Assembly (NCBI GenBank): GCA_948441255.1
Contig: CAOJPS010000004.1
Location: forward strand, 1-41,713
Direction: 5' to 3'
Length of the DNA stretch: 41,713 bases
Origin: an uncultured Eubacteriaceae bacterium
GTDB taxonomy: Bacteria > Bacillota > Clostridia > Lachnospirales > CAG-274
Shown: positions 9,067 to 19,338 of the stretch, piece after piece
Position numbering within the stretch: position 1 is the first letter of the stretch
Layout: the number at the start of each line of letters is the position of its first letter
Notes under the pieces: generated by a model
Database searches by the model: none
Told to the model about the DNA's origin: nothing
What the model saw: the letters and a program-made list of their open reading frames with translations, nothing else
Position numbers and translations under genes: made by a program

Positions 9067-9447
9067 ATGATTTTTGATAAAATGTTTACGCAAAACACTG
9101 TTCTGGAGTCCGCTTTGCAGGCTTCGGAATTTAAAAATCAAGTCATTCTTAACAATATGGCTAATGCCGATACCCCTAATTTTAAGGGCAGTGAGGTTGA
9201 GTTTCAAAGTGTTCTTGATAATGCTATAGAATCCTCTAAAATTAACGGAAAACTTGATATGAGTTCTGTTTTGCCCGCTGTTAAAAAGCAACATTATGGC
9301 TATACGGTGAGAATTGACGAAAACAATGTTGATATTGAGTCTGAAATGGTTAAATTTTATAAAAATTCAGCAATGTACGATGTCATCGCTAATGCCGCGA
9401 TTAGTAATAATAACAGGCTTAATACAGTTTTAACCAATCTTAAATAA
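9067..9447 (+). CDS. flgB: Flagellar basal-body rod protein FlgB
   Basis: NQVILNNMANADTPNFKGSEVEFQ; first gene of fla/che cluster. Confidence 0.95.
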   Translation: MIFDKMFTQNTVLESALQASEFKNQVILNNMANADTPNFKGSEVEFQSVLDNAIESSKINGKLDMSSVLPAVKKQHYGYTVRIDENNVDIESEMVKFYKNSAMYDVIANAAISNNNRLNTVLTNLK

Positions 9448-9468
9448 TTTTAGAGAGAAGGAATTTTT

Positions 9469-9909
9469 ATGTCATTTTTTGGCTCTTTGGATACAAGCGC
9501 TTCGGCGCTTACCGCACAAAGACTTAGAATGGATGTTATTAGTCAGAATATGGCTAACGTTGACACAACAAGGACAGAATCTGGCGAGCCTTATAAAAGA
9601 AAGGTTGTTTTATTTCAGGAAATAGGTTCTAAGTCTTCTTTTGCTCATTATTTGGGTAAGGCTATGGACTCGGATGTTGGAAAAGGCGTTAGGGTTACAC
9701 GCGTGGTGAACGATGAAACGCCTGGAAGCCGTTTTTATGACCCTACTCATCCGGATGCTGACGAGGACGGCTATGTTACAAATTCTAATGTAAATATTGT
9801 TGAGGAAATGGTTAATATGATTTCTGCCAGCCGTTCTTATGAAGCAAATATTACCGCTATTAATACCACGAAATCCATGATTGCGAAAACACTTGAAATT
9901 GGTAAGTAG
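9469..9909 (+). CDS. flgC: Flagellar basal-body rod protein FlgC
   Basis: LTAQRLRMDVISQNMANVDTTRT; DPTHPDADEDGYV; EEMVNMISASRSYEANITAINTTKSM. Confidence 0.97.
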   Translation: MSFFGSLDTSASALTAQRLRMDVISQNMANVDTTRTESGEPYKRKVVLFQEIGSKSSFAHYLGKAMDSDVGKGVRVTRVVNDETPGSRFYDPTHPDADEDGYVTNSNVNIVEEMVNMISASRSYEANITAINTTKSMIAKTLEIGK

Positions 9910-9937
9910 AAATTGTTAAAACCGGAGGAGTGAAATT

Positions 9938-10252
9938 ATGAAAACAGATACAAACTTATTTCAAATTCAAAAACTTACGCTTGATGATTTTAACGGCGGC
10001 AGTTCTGTACAAAAAAGCGGCGGTGATGGTTTTGAAACTTTTTTTGACGCAGCTATGGGTTTATATAACGAAACGAATGTTTATCAGCTTGAGGCTGAAC
10101 AGATGCAGATTGACTATGTTACGGGAAAGACAGATGATATAATCGCTCTTAATATGGCGCAAAGCAGAGCTACTTCGGCGCTTCAGTTTACCACACAGGT
10201 TACAAGCAAAGTCTTAAACGCTTATCAGGAAATTATGCGTATGCAGATTTAA
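9938..10252 (+). CDS. fliE: Flagellar hook-basal body complex protein FliE
   Basis: Size and position; VTGKTDDIIALNMAQSRATSALQFTTQVTSKVLNAYQEIMRMQI. Confidence 0.93.
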   Translation: MKTDTNLFQIQKLTLDDFNGGSSVQKSGGDGFETFFDAAMGLYNETNVYQLEAEQMQIDYVTGKTDDIIALNMAQSRATSALQFTTQVTSKVLNAYQEIMRMQI

Positions 10253-10296
10253 TTAAGTTTTTTATTTAAAGTATACGCATAAGAGAGGTGAAATAA

Positions 10297-11907
10297 GTGC
10301 AGGAGAAAATTCAGAAATATAGGACTCAGCTTTCAGAAAAGTGGAATGACGCTGAAACAAGTACGAAGGTTAAATTTGTCGCCGTTGCGGTTTGCCTTGT
10401 TATTGCTATTGGCTTAACTATATATTTTACAACAAGACCAAACTGGGTCGTTTTTGAGTCTAACGCCGATATTCAAACTATTGGCAAAATTCAGAACGCT
10501 TTTGACGAGGCGGGAATTGATAATCAAATTACAAAAAATGGTACCGCTATTGAAGTTAAACAGGAAGATGTCAACAGAGCTAAGGTACATATTGCTGAAC
10601 AAAATATTACAGATACGGGATTTACGTTTGATGACGCCCTTAATGCTAATAATATGGGTTTATCGGAATCAGATAAGGACCAGATATATTTAAGAGCTTA
10701 TGAAAATGATATTGAAAATCAAATTAAATCTGTTGATGGAGTGGAATCTGCTAAAGTAAAACTCGTTCTTCCAAATGATGATGTTTTTTTTGAGAGTGAT
10801 AAAAAAGATGCCAGCGCTGGCATTACTCTTTATACAAGTAAAGAACTTTCTAAAGAACAGGCTGTTTCTATCGCAAGACTTGCGGCTATGAGTGTGGACG
10901 GTCTTAAAATGGAAAATATTGAAATTGTTGACCAAAACGCTAATAGTCTTTATTCAGGCGCGGTTGTTAACGCTGGAGGATATTCCTCTAAAAGTGAGAT
11001 TGAACAACAGAAGAAAAAAGAAATTGAGCTTAAAATAAGAAGCGCTTTATCTCAGTTATACAATGAAATTAATATAATATCAAATCTTAAAATGGACTGG
11101 GATAAAAAACAACAGAAAAATACAACTTATACACCGCCTATTAATGATTCTTCTGTGGGTGTGCCAAGCAAAACTACGGAGGAGGAAGAAGAAGTTTTAA
11201 ATGGTACGCCGGAAGACGCGCCAGGTACTGATACTAATGATGAGAATCCTCCTAATTATGCTATTGGCGAAGGCGGAAATTCTTCTTATTCGGCCACAAA
11301 AAGGGCTAATGATTATTTGTATAATAAAGAAGAAGTTGTTATTGACATTGACGGAGGAGAACTTGTTCCTGATGAGTCTTCTATTGCCGTTTATGTTTAC
11401 AGAAACAGAGAATACAAAGAGGCTGACCTTATTAATTCTGGTCAAATTAATGAGGATAATACTTGGGAGAGTTTTAAAGAACAAAATTCAGCCGAAATTA
11501 AAATGGATATTGACCAAGATGTAATTGACTCTTTGAGAGTTGGTACGGGTATTGAAAATCTGACGGTTATTGGATATGAAAAACCTGTATTTATTGACGC
11601 TGTTGAGGAATCTGTCGCTATTGAACAGATTGTTATGCTTGTTATACTTGCTATCTTGCTTATTCTTCTTGCTTTCGGACTTATTAAGAAAACTCATCCT
11701 GATGAGGTTGAGGAAGTTGAGCCGGAGCTTTCTGTTGAGGATTTGCTTGTAAGTACACAGCTTGAGGACGAAAAAGAAGAAATGCTTGCTGAAATTGATA
11801 CAAGTGTTGAATCAGAGTACAAGAAGCAGATTGAGAAATTTGTTGGTGAGAAGCCGGAGGCGGTTGCTCAGCTTCTTAGAAACTGGCTTAGTGATGAATG
11901 GGAGTGA
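10297..11907 (+). CDS. fliF: Flagellar M-ring protein FliF
   Basis: ARVxLVLP-like ESAKVKLVLPNDDVFF, two TM segments, C-terminal FliG-binding tail. Confidence 0.96.
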   Translation: MQEKIQKYRTQLSEKWNDAETSTKVKFVAVAVCLVIAIGLTIYFTTRPNWVVFESNADIQTIGKIQNAFDEAGIDNQITKNGTAIEVKQEDVNRAKVHIAEQNITDTGFTFDDALNANNMGLSESDKDQIYLRAYENDIENQIKSVDGVESAKVKLVLPNDDVFFESDKKDASAGITLYTSKELSKEQAVSIARLAAMSVDGLKMENIEIVDQNANSLYSGAVVNAGGYSSKSEIEQQKKKEIELKIRSALSQLYNEINIISNLKMDWDKKQQKNTTYTPPINDSSVGVPSKTTEEEEEVLNGTPEDAPGTDTNDENPPNYAIGEGGNSSYSATKRANDYLYNKEEVVIDIDGGELVPDESSIAVYVYRNREYKEADLINSGQINEDNTWESFKEQNSAEIKMDIDQDVIDSLRVGTGIENLTVIGYEKPVFIDAVEESVAIEQIVMLVILAILLILLAFGLIKKTHPDEVEEVEPELSVEDLLVSTQLEDEKEEMLAEIDTSVESEYKKQIEKFVGEKPEAVAQLLRNWLSDEWE

Positions 11908-11913
11908 TGACGG

Positions 11914-12930
11914 ATGCCTATACCTTATGAGGAATATACGGGAAAAGAAAAAGCCGCTATGCTTTTGATTACGCTGGGGCCTGAAAAATCCTCGGATATT
12001 TTTAAATATCTGAAAGATGAGGAAATAGAGACTCTTACTTTGGAAATAGCCAATATCGCTACGGTTCTTCCTGATATTAAAGAAAAAGTTCTTGAAGAAT
12101 TTTATCAAATTTGTATTGCTCAGCAATATATTACAGAGGGCGGTATTTCTTACGCTAAACAAATTCTTGAAAAGGCTCTTGGTCAGGATAAGGCTTATGA
12201 GATTATTAATAAGCTTACCGTTTCTTTGCAGGTTCGTCCTTTTGATTTTATCCGAAAAGACGATGTGAGCCAAGTTATTAACTTTATACAAAATGAACAT
12301 CCTCAGACTATCGCTCTTGTATTATCATATTTGAAACCAGCTCAGGCCGCTCAGATAATTTCTTCTCTTAACGCTGATAAGCAGGCTGATGTTGCTAGAA
12401 GAATAGCTATGATGGACAGAACAAGCCCAGATGTTATTAAAGAGGTTGAGTCTGCTTTGGAAAAGAAACTTTCTTCTCTTATGACTACTGACTATGCTGA
12501 TGTCGGCGGTGTTGACGCTATCGTTGAGATACTTAATTCTGTTGACAGAGCGACAGAGAAAAATATTATGGAAAGTCTTGAAACTGATTATCTTGAGCTT
12601 TCTGAAGAAATTAAGAAGAAAATGTTTGTATTTGAGGATATTCTTACTATGGATAATCGTTCTATTCAGACTGTTCTTCGTCAGGATATTGACCAGAAAG
12701 AACTTGCTATTGCTCTTAAAGGCTCTAGTGAGGAAGTTCAGGAGATTATTTTCCAGAACCTTTCAAAACGTCTTGCCGCTATGATTAAAGAGGATATGGA
12801 AATTATGGGGCCTGTTCGTAAATCTGATGTTGAGGAGGCTCAGCAGAAGATTGTTAATATTATAAGAAGGCTTCAAGAGTCGGGTGAGATTATTATTGCA
12901 AGAGGCGGAGGCGACGAGATAATTGTCTAA
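11914..12930 (+). CDS. fliG: Flagellar motor switch protein FliG
   Basis: EHPQTIALVLSYLKPAQAAQII; FEDILTMDNRSIQTVLRQDI; GPVRKSDVEEAQQKIVNIIR. Confidence 0.97.
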   Translation: MPIPYEEYTGKEKAAMLLITLGPEKSSDIFKYLKDEEIETLTLEIANIATVLPDIKEKVLEEFYQICIAQQYITEGGISYAKQILEKALGQDKAYEIINKLTVSLQVRPFDFIRKDDVSQVINFIQNEHPQTIALVLSYLKPAQAAQIISSLNADKQADVARRIAMMDRTSPDVIKEVESALEKKLSSLMTTDYADVGGVDAIVEILNSVDRATEKNIMESLETDYLELSEEIKKKMFVFEDILTMDNRSIQTVLRQDIDQKELAIALKGSSEEVQEIIFQNLSKRLAAMIKEDMEIMGPVRKSDVEEAQQKIVNIIRRLQESGEIIIARGGGDEIIV

Positions 12931-13753
12931 GATTTTAAAAGCTAATTTTATACGTGTTGACAGTGATAATAAAATTAATATTGAAGTTCCTAATTTTAAG
13001 TCTAAATCTATTAATCAGCAGGAAACTTTTCAAAAGGTTAATCACGAGATTGATTTTGAGGATTTTGATGAACTTTCATTAACAGATGATTTTGATGATG
13101 ATTTTGACAGTGATTTTGATTTGAATGACGGTTTTATAAACAATAATTCTGCTCTTGAGAACGCTAACGATGAGGCTAATAAAATTATAGACAACGCTAA
13201 TTATCAAGCTGAAAATATTATTAATGACGCTTTGCAAAAAGCGGAACTTCAAAAAGAAGAAATTTTTGAAAATGCTCGTAATGAAGGCTATGAGGCTGGT
13301 ATTGCTGAAGCTGAAGAAGAAATGGCGGCTTTAAGAGAAGAAGCTAAACAAACTCTTGAAGACGCTTTAAATCAGAGGGAGGAAATTATTAACAATATTG
13401 AGGGCGATATGGTTGAAGTTATCGTTAATGTTGTTGATAAACTTCTTTCAAAAACTCTTGATTTGGATAAAAGTATTATTCTTAATCTTGTAAGACAAGG
13501 ATTATCTCAGACAACTATTAGCGGGGAAGTGTTTATTCGGGTTTCTGAGAGTGATTATGAAATTGTGGTTAATAATAAAGACAGTTTCCTTAATTTTGTC
13601 GACAGTAATACCACTATTGAGGTTGTTAAGGATTTTTCTTTTGATAAGGGCGACTGTGTTATTGAAACGCCATTTGGAAATATTGACTGTAGTTTAAGTC
13701 AGCAGTTTGAGGGGCTTAAAAATAGTTTGTACTATATTTTGGGAAATGGGTGA
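12923..13753 (+). CDS. fliH: Flagellar assembly protein FliH
   Basis: Position between fliG and fliI; coiled coil and VNVVDKLLSKTLDLDKSIILNLVRQGL. Confidence 0.88.
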   Translation: MSKILKANFIRVDSDNKINIEVPNFKSKSINQQETFQKVNHEIDFEDFDELSLTDDFDDDFDSDFDLNDGFINNNSALENANDEANKIIDNANYQAENIINDALQKAELQKEEIFENARNEGYEAGIAEAEEEMAALREEAKQTLEDALNQREEIINNIEGDMVEVIVNVVDKLLSKTLDLDKSIILNLVRQGLSQTTISGEVFIRVSESDYEIVVNNKDSFLNFVDSNTTIEVVKDFSFDKGDCVIETPFGNIDCSLSQQFEGLKNSLYYILGNG

Positions 13754-15072
13754 AACGATTGAATGCTATTGATATTTCAAAATATAATTCTGTTTTAGAA
13801 AAAGTTTATATTAAAAAGCTCGGCAGGGTTTCTCAGGTTGTCGGACTTACTATTGAATCAATCGGGCCAGTTGTAAGCGTTGGCTGCAGCTGTTATATAA
13901 AAGCTAATAAATATAGTAAACCTATTTTGGCCGAGGTTGTTGGTTTTAAGGAAAACAAAATATTGCTGATGCCTCTTGGCAGCATGGATGGGATTGGTCC
14001 CGGAAGTGTTGTTGAGGCATCGGAAAAACCTCTTTCTGTTAAGGTTGGGTATGCTCTTTTAGGAAGGGTTTTGGATGGTTTGGGCAATCCTATGGATAAT
14101 AAAGGCCCTTTGAACTGCTCTAAAGAATATCCTACAAGCAATACTCCTCCTGACCCTTTGAAAAGGCGCAGAATTAAAGATATTCTTCCACTTGGCGTTA
14201 AACCTATAGACGGTCTTTTGACTGTTGGGAAGGGTCAGCGTATTGGTATTTTTGCCGGAAGCGGTGTTGGTAAAAGTACTCTGATGGGTATGATTGCCAG
14301 GAATACAAAGGCTGATATTAACGTTATCGCTCTGATTGGAGAACGAGGCAGAGAGGTTAGAGAGTTTATTGAGAAAGACTTGGGGGAAGAAGGACTTAAA
14401 AGGTCGGTGCTTGTTATTGCTACTTCTGACCAGCCGGCTCTTGTAAGACTTAAGGCGGCTCAAGTCGCTACATCTATTGCTGAATATTTCAGAGAAGAAG
14501 GCAATGACGTTTTGTTGCTTATGGATTCGCTTACAAGATATGCTATGGCACAAAGAGAAGTTGGGCTCGCGACCGGCGAACCGCCTGTTTCAAGAGGATA
14601 TACACCATCGGTATTTTCGGTTATGCCTAAATTGCTTGAAAGAGCGGGGACTTCTGATAAGGGTTCTATAACAGGGCTTTATACTGTTTTGGTAGATGGC
14701 GACGACTTGACTGAACCCGTTACTGATACGGCAAGAGGTATTCTTGACGGACATATTGTTCTCTCTAGAAAACTTGCTAATAAAAACCATTATCCCGCTA
14801 TTGATGTATTGGCAAGTGTATCTCGTGTTATGAGCGATATTGTTACCGCGGAGCATAAAAAAACCGCTTTTGAGGTAAAAAAGACTATGGCTGTCTATTC
14901 AGACGCTGAAGACCTTATAAATATTGGCGCTTATGTTAGAGGAAGTAACCCGGAAATTGACTATGCTATTGAAAAACACCCTGCTGTTATAGATTTTTTG
15001 ACACAAAGCACTGACTCGAAATTTGAGTTTGACCAGGTTTTAAATCAAATGTTTGGAATTACGGGAGCGTGA
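13750..15072 (+). CDS. fliI: Flagellum-specific ATPase FliI
   Basis: Walker A GIFAGSGVGKSTLMGMIAR; LLLMDSLTRYAMAQREVGLATGEPP. Confidence 0.98.
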   Translation: MKRLNAIDISKYNSVLEKVYIKKLGRVSQVVGLTIESIGPVVSVGCSCYIKANKYSKPILAEVVGFKENKILLMPLGSMDGIGPGSVVEASEKPLSVKVGYALLGRVLDGLGNPMDNKGPLNCSKEYPTSNTPPDPLKRRRIKDILPLGVKPIDGLLTVGKGQRIGIFAGSGVGKSTLMGMIARNTKADINVIALIGERGREVREFIEKDLGEEGLKRSVLVIATSDQPALVRLKAAQVATSIAEYFREEGNDVLLLMDSLTRYAMAQREVGLATGEPPVSRGYTPSVFSVMPKLLERAGTSDKGSITGLYTVLVDGDDLTEPVTDTARGILDGHIVLSRKLANKNHYPAIDVLASVSRVMSDIVTAEHKKTAFEVKKTMAVYSDAEDLINIGAYVRGSNPEIDYAIEKHPAVIDFLTQSTDSKFEFDQVLNQMFGITGA

Positions 15073-15077
15073 TTTGA

Positions 15078-15518
15078 TTGGCGGGATTTAAGTTTAGAAT
15101 GCAAAGTTTTTTGGGAGTTAAAGAAAAAATTGAAGACCAAAAAAAGCTTGAATATGGAAAGGCTTTGAAAAAACTTGATGATGAAAAAAATTTGCTGAAG
15201 GAACTTTGTGACAAAAAGGAAAATTTAATTTATTCTATTAGAAACAGTATTCATTCTGGTATTAGGTCAGAGGAACTGAGAAGATATAATTCTTTTTTGG
15301 ATTACATAAAAAGGAAAATTGAAGACCAAAAAAATGTTGTTAAAAAGGCGGAGGAGTTTGCCGAAAATAAAAGACTTGAACTTGTTGAGGCTATGAAAGA
15401 AAGAAAAATGCTTGACGTTATTAAGGAAAATGACAAGATTGAGTATAACAAAGAGCAGCTTCTGAAAGAACAGAAGATTGTTGATGAAATTGTAAGCTAT
15501 CAATATAATAACGCTTGA
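15078..15518 (+). CDS. fliJ: Flagellar FliJ-like export chaperone
   Basis: Position after fliI, 146 aa coiled coil, FKFRMQSFLGVKEKIEDQKKLEYGKA. Confidence 0.88.
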   Translation: MAGFKFRMQSFLGVKEKIEDQKKLEYGKALKKLDDEKNLLKELCDKKENLIYSIRNSIHSGIRSEELRRYNSFLDYIKRKIEDQKNVVKKAEEFAENKRLELVEAMKERKMLDVIKENDKIEYNKEQLLKEQKIVDEIVSYQYNNA

Positions 15519-15553
15519 TTTACAGTAAAAGTTATGTACGGGAGGTTGCAGAA

Positions 15554-16366
15554 ATGGCAGCTAAAACCAAGGTTAATGAAAATGATGTTTCCATTCCTGA
15601 AAATGAAAACGTTAATATAGATAAGGCTGAAAAAAAGGCCGAAAAGAAAAAAGATAAGAAAAAGGATAAAAAGAAAGGAAAAGGAAGAGGTAAATGGATT
15701 TTCCTTTTGATAGTGCTGGTTCTTATTGGCTGTATTGTTTTTGAGTTTGCCACGAACTTTTTTGGGTTGAGAGAAGATTATTTTTATCCGGCATTGAGAA
15801 ATGTTCCGGTTGTTAAAGACTGGATTCCTGCTGAAGAAGGCGGAGAAGAAGATGAATACAGCGGTTTGACCAAAGAACAGCTTATTGTTCAAAATAAAAA
15901 ACTTGAGGCGGAAAAAAAGGCTCTTGAGGAAGATAAAGAAAATTTGTCAAAGCGAATTTCTGATAATGACGCGGAAATGACAAGGCTTAAAGAAATAGAG
16001 GCTCAGCAGGTTCAATTTAAAAATGATAAAGAGGCTTTTGACAGGATGATTGCTGAAAATGACCCTAACGCTTACAGCGCTTATTATGAGAGTGTTTATC
16101 CTGAAAACGCTGACGCTATTTATAAAGAGGTTGTTGCTCAGCAGGCGGTTGATAAGGAATTAAAAAAATATGTGCAGACATTTGAGAATATGAAAAAAGA
16201 TGCCGCCGCTAAGGTTCTTGAGGAAATGATTGGAACCGATATGGATTTGGTTGTTCGTATACTTAATAATATAAGCCCTGAACAAAGGGGCGCTATACTT
16301 GGTGCTATGGAGTCTGAAAATGCCGCTGCCGCGGCAAAGCAAATGGCGCCGGAAGAACAACAATAA
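15554..16366 (+). CDS. MotE/YlxF-like protein (MgtE intracellular N-domain-like C-terminus, one TM, coiled coil)
   Basis: ATG behind GGGAGG; AAKVLEEMIGTDMDLVVRILNNISPEQRGAILGAM; between fliJ and fliK. Confidence 0.75.
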   Translation: MAAKTKVNENDVSIPENENVNIDKAEKKAEKKKDKKKDKKKGKGRGKWIFLLIVLVLIGCIVFEFATNFFGLREDYFYPALRNVPVVKDWIPAEEGGEEDEYSGLTKEQLIVQNKKLEAEKKALEEDKENLSKRISDNDAEMTRLKEIEAQQVQFKNDKEAFDRMIAENDPNAYSAYYESVYPENADAIYKEVVAQQAVDKELKKYVQTFENMKKDAAAKVLEEMIGTDMDLVVRILNNISPEQRGAILGAMESENAAAAAKQMAPEEQQ

Positions 16367-16390
16367 TTTTTTTAAGGAGGTGAAAGAAAA

Positions 16391-17866
16391 ATGGAATTGA
16401 CAAAACTGCTTTTGAATAGTTTGTCGGCTTCAAGTGATAATTTGAAAAGAAACACTGAAGTTAAACAGAGTGAAAATAAATTTGAGAGTTATTTGAACGG
16501 TTCTTCATCAAATAAGGAAACAAATAAAATTTCTTCTAAAAACGACAAATATAATAACGTTTCAAAAACAAATAATGATAAGAATTATTCTGACAAGAAA
16601 ATTGTTAAAAAAGCTGATTCTGAAACAGATAAAGCTGTTAATGCCAAAGAACAGAAAAAAGAAAGTATAACTGATGACAAAGTTAAAACGGAAGACAGTA
16701 AAAAAACTCAAATTTCTGAAGAAACCGAAAATATTATTTCGGAAAAAGAAATTGAACTTCAGGAAGAAATCGCTAAAATTCTTGGCATTGACGTAGATGA
16801 AGTTAAAAATGTTCTTGAACAGCTTGGGGTTAATGTGTTTGAACTTGAAAATCCTGAAAATCTTCTTAGCTTTTTGCAGGAAGTATTTCAAGCGGAAGTT
16901 CCGTCGGATCTTTTGGCTATTGACGGAATAAAGGATACTATGGTTCAGATTAAACAGATGGTTGAGGAAAAAACAACCGATTTTGAAAACTTGCTTAATG
17001 ATTTGGATTTGGATTTTGAAACTCTTAGGCAGATTAAAGATAACATTAATGAAAGTGAAACACCTGTTTTGAAGGAAGATGGAAGTGATATTGCTTCTGA
17101 CAATGAGGAAGTTTCTTCTATGGAACAAAATGCTGTTAAACAGGGGGCTGTTAAAGATAGTGATGTTTCTTTTAAAGAGAAAAAAGAAACGAACGCTTTA
17201 GATTATTCCGAAACTGACAATATTCAAACTGAAACAGCTGCTGCTGTTGAATCTTCTGAAAATACCAGTATGAAAAATGATTTTACAGGACAGAACAGTT
17301 TTCAAAATAATATGAATTTTGAAAATAATGGAAGCAATAACAACAACACAAATGGTCTTAACGCTGTCACTTTTGAGAATATTAACAAGGCTTTGAGCCA
17401 GGTTGCCGCTAAAACTCAAACAATGCGAAATGTTAATACCGCTGATGTTATTAATCAAATCATTGATAAATTTAAAGTTGGAATAGTTAAGGAAAATGTC
17501 AGCGAAATAAGAGTTACTTTAAAACCTGATTATCTTGGTGATGTGGCTCTTAAAATTGTTAGTGAAAACGGTATTGTTTCCGCTCAGTTTACCGCTGAAA
17601 ATCAAAGAGTTAAAGAGATTATAGAATCTAATTTCAATAATCTTAAAAATATGCTTGACGAGCAAGGTGTTCAGGTTTCAGCACTGTCTGTTTCTGTCGG
17701 CGGTGAGGATTCTGAAAATGAAAGGCGGAAATTTGAGTTTGAACAGTCAAAATCCTCAAAAAGAATAAACAATATTATAAATAATTCCTCGGATGAGGAA
17801 GAAGAAAAAATTGAATATGTTGATGAGGGAGATGTCCTTCAGACAAGTGTAAATTATACGGCATAA
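16391..17866 (+). CDS. fliK: Flagellar hook-length control protein FliK
   Basis: C-terminal SEIRVTLKPDYLGDVALKIVSENGIVSAQFTAENQRVKEIIESNFNNLKNMLDEQGV. Confidence 0.93.
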   Translation: MELTKLLLNSLSASSDNLKRNTEVKQSENKFESYLNGSSSNKETNKISSKNDKYNNVSKTNNDKNYSDKKIVKKADSETDKAVNAKEQKKESITDDKVKTEDSKKTQISEETENIISEKEIELQEEIAKILGIDVDEVKNVLEQLGVNVFELENPENLLSFLQEVFQAEVPSDLLAIDGIKDTMVQIKQMVEEKTTDFENLLNDLDLDFETLRQIKDNINESETPVLKEDGSDIASDNEEVSSMEQNAVKQGAVKDSDVSFKEKKETNALDYSETDNIQTETAAAVESSENTSMKNDFTGQNSFQNNMNFENNGSNNNNTNGLNAVTFENINKALSQVAAKTQTMRNVNTADVINQIIDKFKVGIVKENVSEIRVTLKPDYLGDVALKIVSENGIVSAQFTAENQRVKEIIESNFNNLKNMLDEQGVQVSALSVSVGGEDSENERRKFEFEQSKSSKRINNIINNSSDEEEEKIEYVDEGDVLQTSVNYTA

Positions 17867-17872
17867 GGAGGT

Positions 17873-18844
17873 ATGGCTATGGCTACAACAGACACGTCGC
17901 TTTTTTATGACATAGCGGCGAATAAAGCTAATAAAGATAACACTAATTCGAGTACAGCCTCTAAGAAAAACTCTGATTTGGATAAGGACGCTTTTTTAAG
18001 GCTTCTTGTTACTCAATTGCAGTATCAAGACCCTCTTGACCCTATGGACAATACGGAATTTGTTTCTCAGATGGCTCAGTTCTCGGCTCTTGAACAGATG
18101 AACAATCTTAACAATACTATGACTAACAGTCAGGCGTATGGTATGATTGGAAGAACTGTTTTCGCTAAGGTTTATAATGAAACTAAAAATGTTTATGAGG
18201 ATATTTCCGGAACTGTTGATTCTATTACAATTAAAAAGTCTGGGGCGTATTTGAATATAGGTGATAAAGAAGTTCCTTATTCTGACGTTCAGCAGGTTTA
18301 CTCTACAGACGTTAATACAAGTATTGACAGAAATCTTGTGGTTTCTCAGGCTCTTTCGCTTGTGGGAAAATCTATTCAAGCTATTACAATTGATGATAAG
18401 CTTGAGGCAAAAGATTTTGTTGAGGGTAAAGTTGATTATGTTAAATTTATTGATGATGTTCCTGTTTTGAGTGTGGGAGGAAAAGATGTTCATACTTATG
18501 AGGTTATTTCTGTTTCTGACAATACTCTTTTGAAAGGACAGACATTGTCTGCAGAGGTATATAAAGGCGATAACTATGATAAATCTACGGTTACTGGTCC
18601 TATTACTGATGTTTCTATCGGCAAGGATTCGGTTTTCCTTACAATTGACGGACAAAAAGTTGAGGTTAAGGATGTTACTTCTGTATTAAACTCATTAGCT
18701 TATGTTGGCAAAGAAATTAAATATAACGGAAAAGTCGGCGATAAGGAAGTTAATGTCGCTGGAAAGGTTGATTCGGTTATAATTAAAGATAAAGAATGCT
18801 ATCTTGTTGTGGGTGATGAGGAAGTTCCTGTTTCAAAATTGTAA
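17873..18844 (+). CDS. flgD: Flagellar hook capping protein FlgD with an extended C-terminus of four internal repeats
   Basis: DLDKDAFLRLLVTQLQYQDPLDPMDNTEFVSQMAQFSALEQM; four copies of a G-V-x2-V-x12-G-x2-V-unit. Confidence 0.95.
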   Translation: MAMATTDTSLFYDIAANKANKDNTNSSTASKKNSDLDKDAFLRLLVTQLQYQDPLDPMDNTEFVSQMAQFSALEQMNNLNNTMTNSQAYGMIGRTVFAKVYNETKNVYEDISGTVDSITIKKSGAYLNIGDKEVPYSDVQQVYSTDVNTSIDRNLVVSQALSLVGKSIQAITIDDKLEAKDFVEGKVDYVKFIDDVPVLSVGGKDVHTYEVISVSDNTLLKGQTLSAEVYKGDNYDKSTVTGPITDVSIGKDSVFLTIDGQKVEVKDVTSVLNSLAYVGKEIKYNGKVGDKEVNVAGKVDSVIIKDKECYLVVGDEEVPVSKL

Positions 18845-18880
18845 GGATTAAAGCATAACAGACAGAGTGGTGATTTTTTA

Positions 18881-19255
18881 ATGCGTATATATAATAATAA
18901 CATTATATTGCCTGAAAACGTCAAAACAAAAACTCAAAAGAGTTCTGAAAGTTTAAGTGGGGCAAATTCTTTTCAAAATATTTTCAGCAACAAACTTGAA
19001 GATAATTCACCAATTCATTTTTCAAAACACGCTTCTATGAGGCTTAATGAAAGAAATGTTTCACTTTCATCGGAACAGATTAAAAGAGTTGAAAGCGGAA
19101 TTGATAAGGCCTCTAAAAAAGGTATTAACGATTCTCTTGTTTTGGTGGATAATGTCGCTCTTGTTGTTAATGTGAAAAATAAAGTGGTTATTACCGCTAT
19201 GAACAGTGAAAACGAAAATATATTTACTAATATTGACGGCGCCGTTATTGTTTAG
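18881..19255 (+). CDS. TIGR02530-like flagellar operon protein
   Basis: HFSKHASMRLNERNVSLSSEQIKRVESGIDKASKKGINDSLVLVDNVALVVNVKNKVVITAM; position between flgD and flgE. Confidence 0.85.
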   Translation: MRIYNNNIILPENVKTKTQKSSESLSGANSFQNIFSNKLEDNSPIHFSKHASMRLNERNVSLSSEQIKRVESGIDKASKKGINDSLVLVDNVALVVNVKNKVVITAMNSENENIFTNIDGAVIV

Positions 19256-19276
19256 CCGGACCTTTTATTTGGAGGC

Positions 19277-19310
19277 TAAGCCGTTCTTGAATGACTGATT
19301 GGACGGCTTA
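19277..19310. other. Intercistronic hairpin TAAGCCGTTC/GGACGGCTTA upstream of flgE
   Basis: 10-nt complementary arms with one wobble, 14-nt loop, no U-tract. Confidence 0.6.
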
Positions 19311-19338
19311 CGGCGCTATTTTAAGGAGGTAATCTATT

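Noticed and set aside
13020-13140. Acidic DFD-rich stretch in FliH
   Set aside because: Low-complexity segment of a normal FliH N-terminus; no separate function supported.
17996-18655. 219-aa minus-strand ORF opposite flgD
   Set aside because: Shadow ORF of a confident coding frame; basic, S/N/R/I-rich composition with no family motif.
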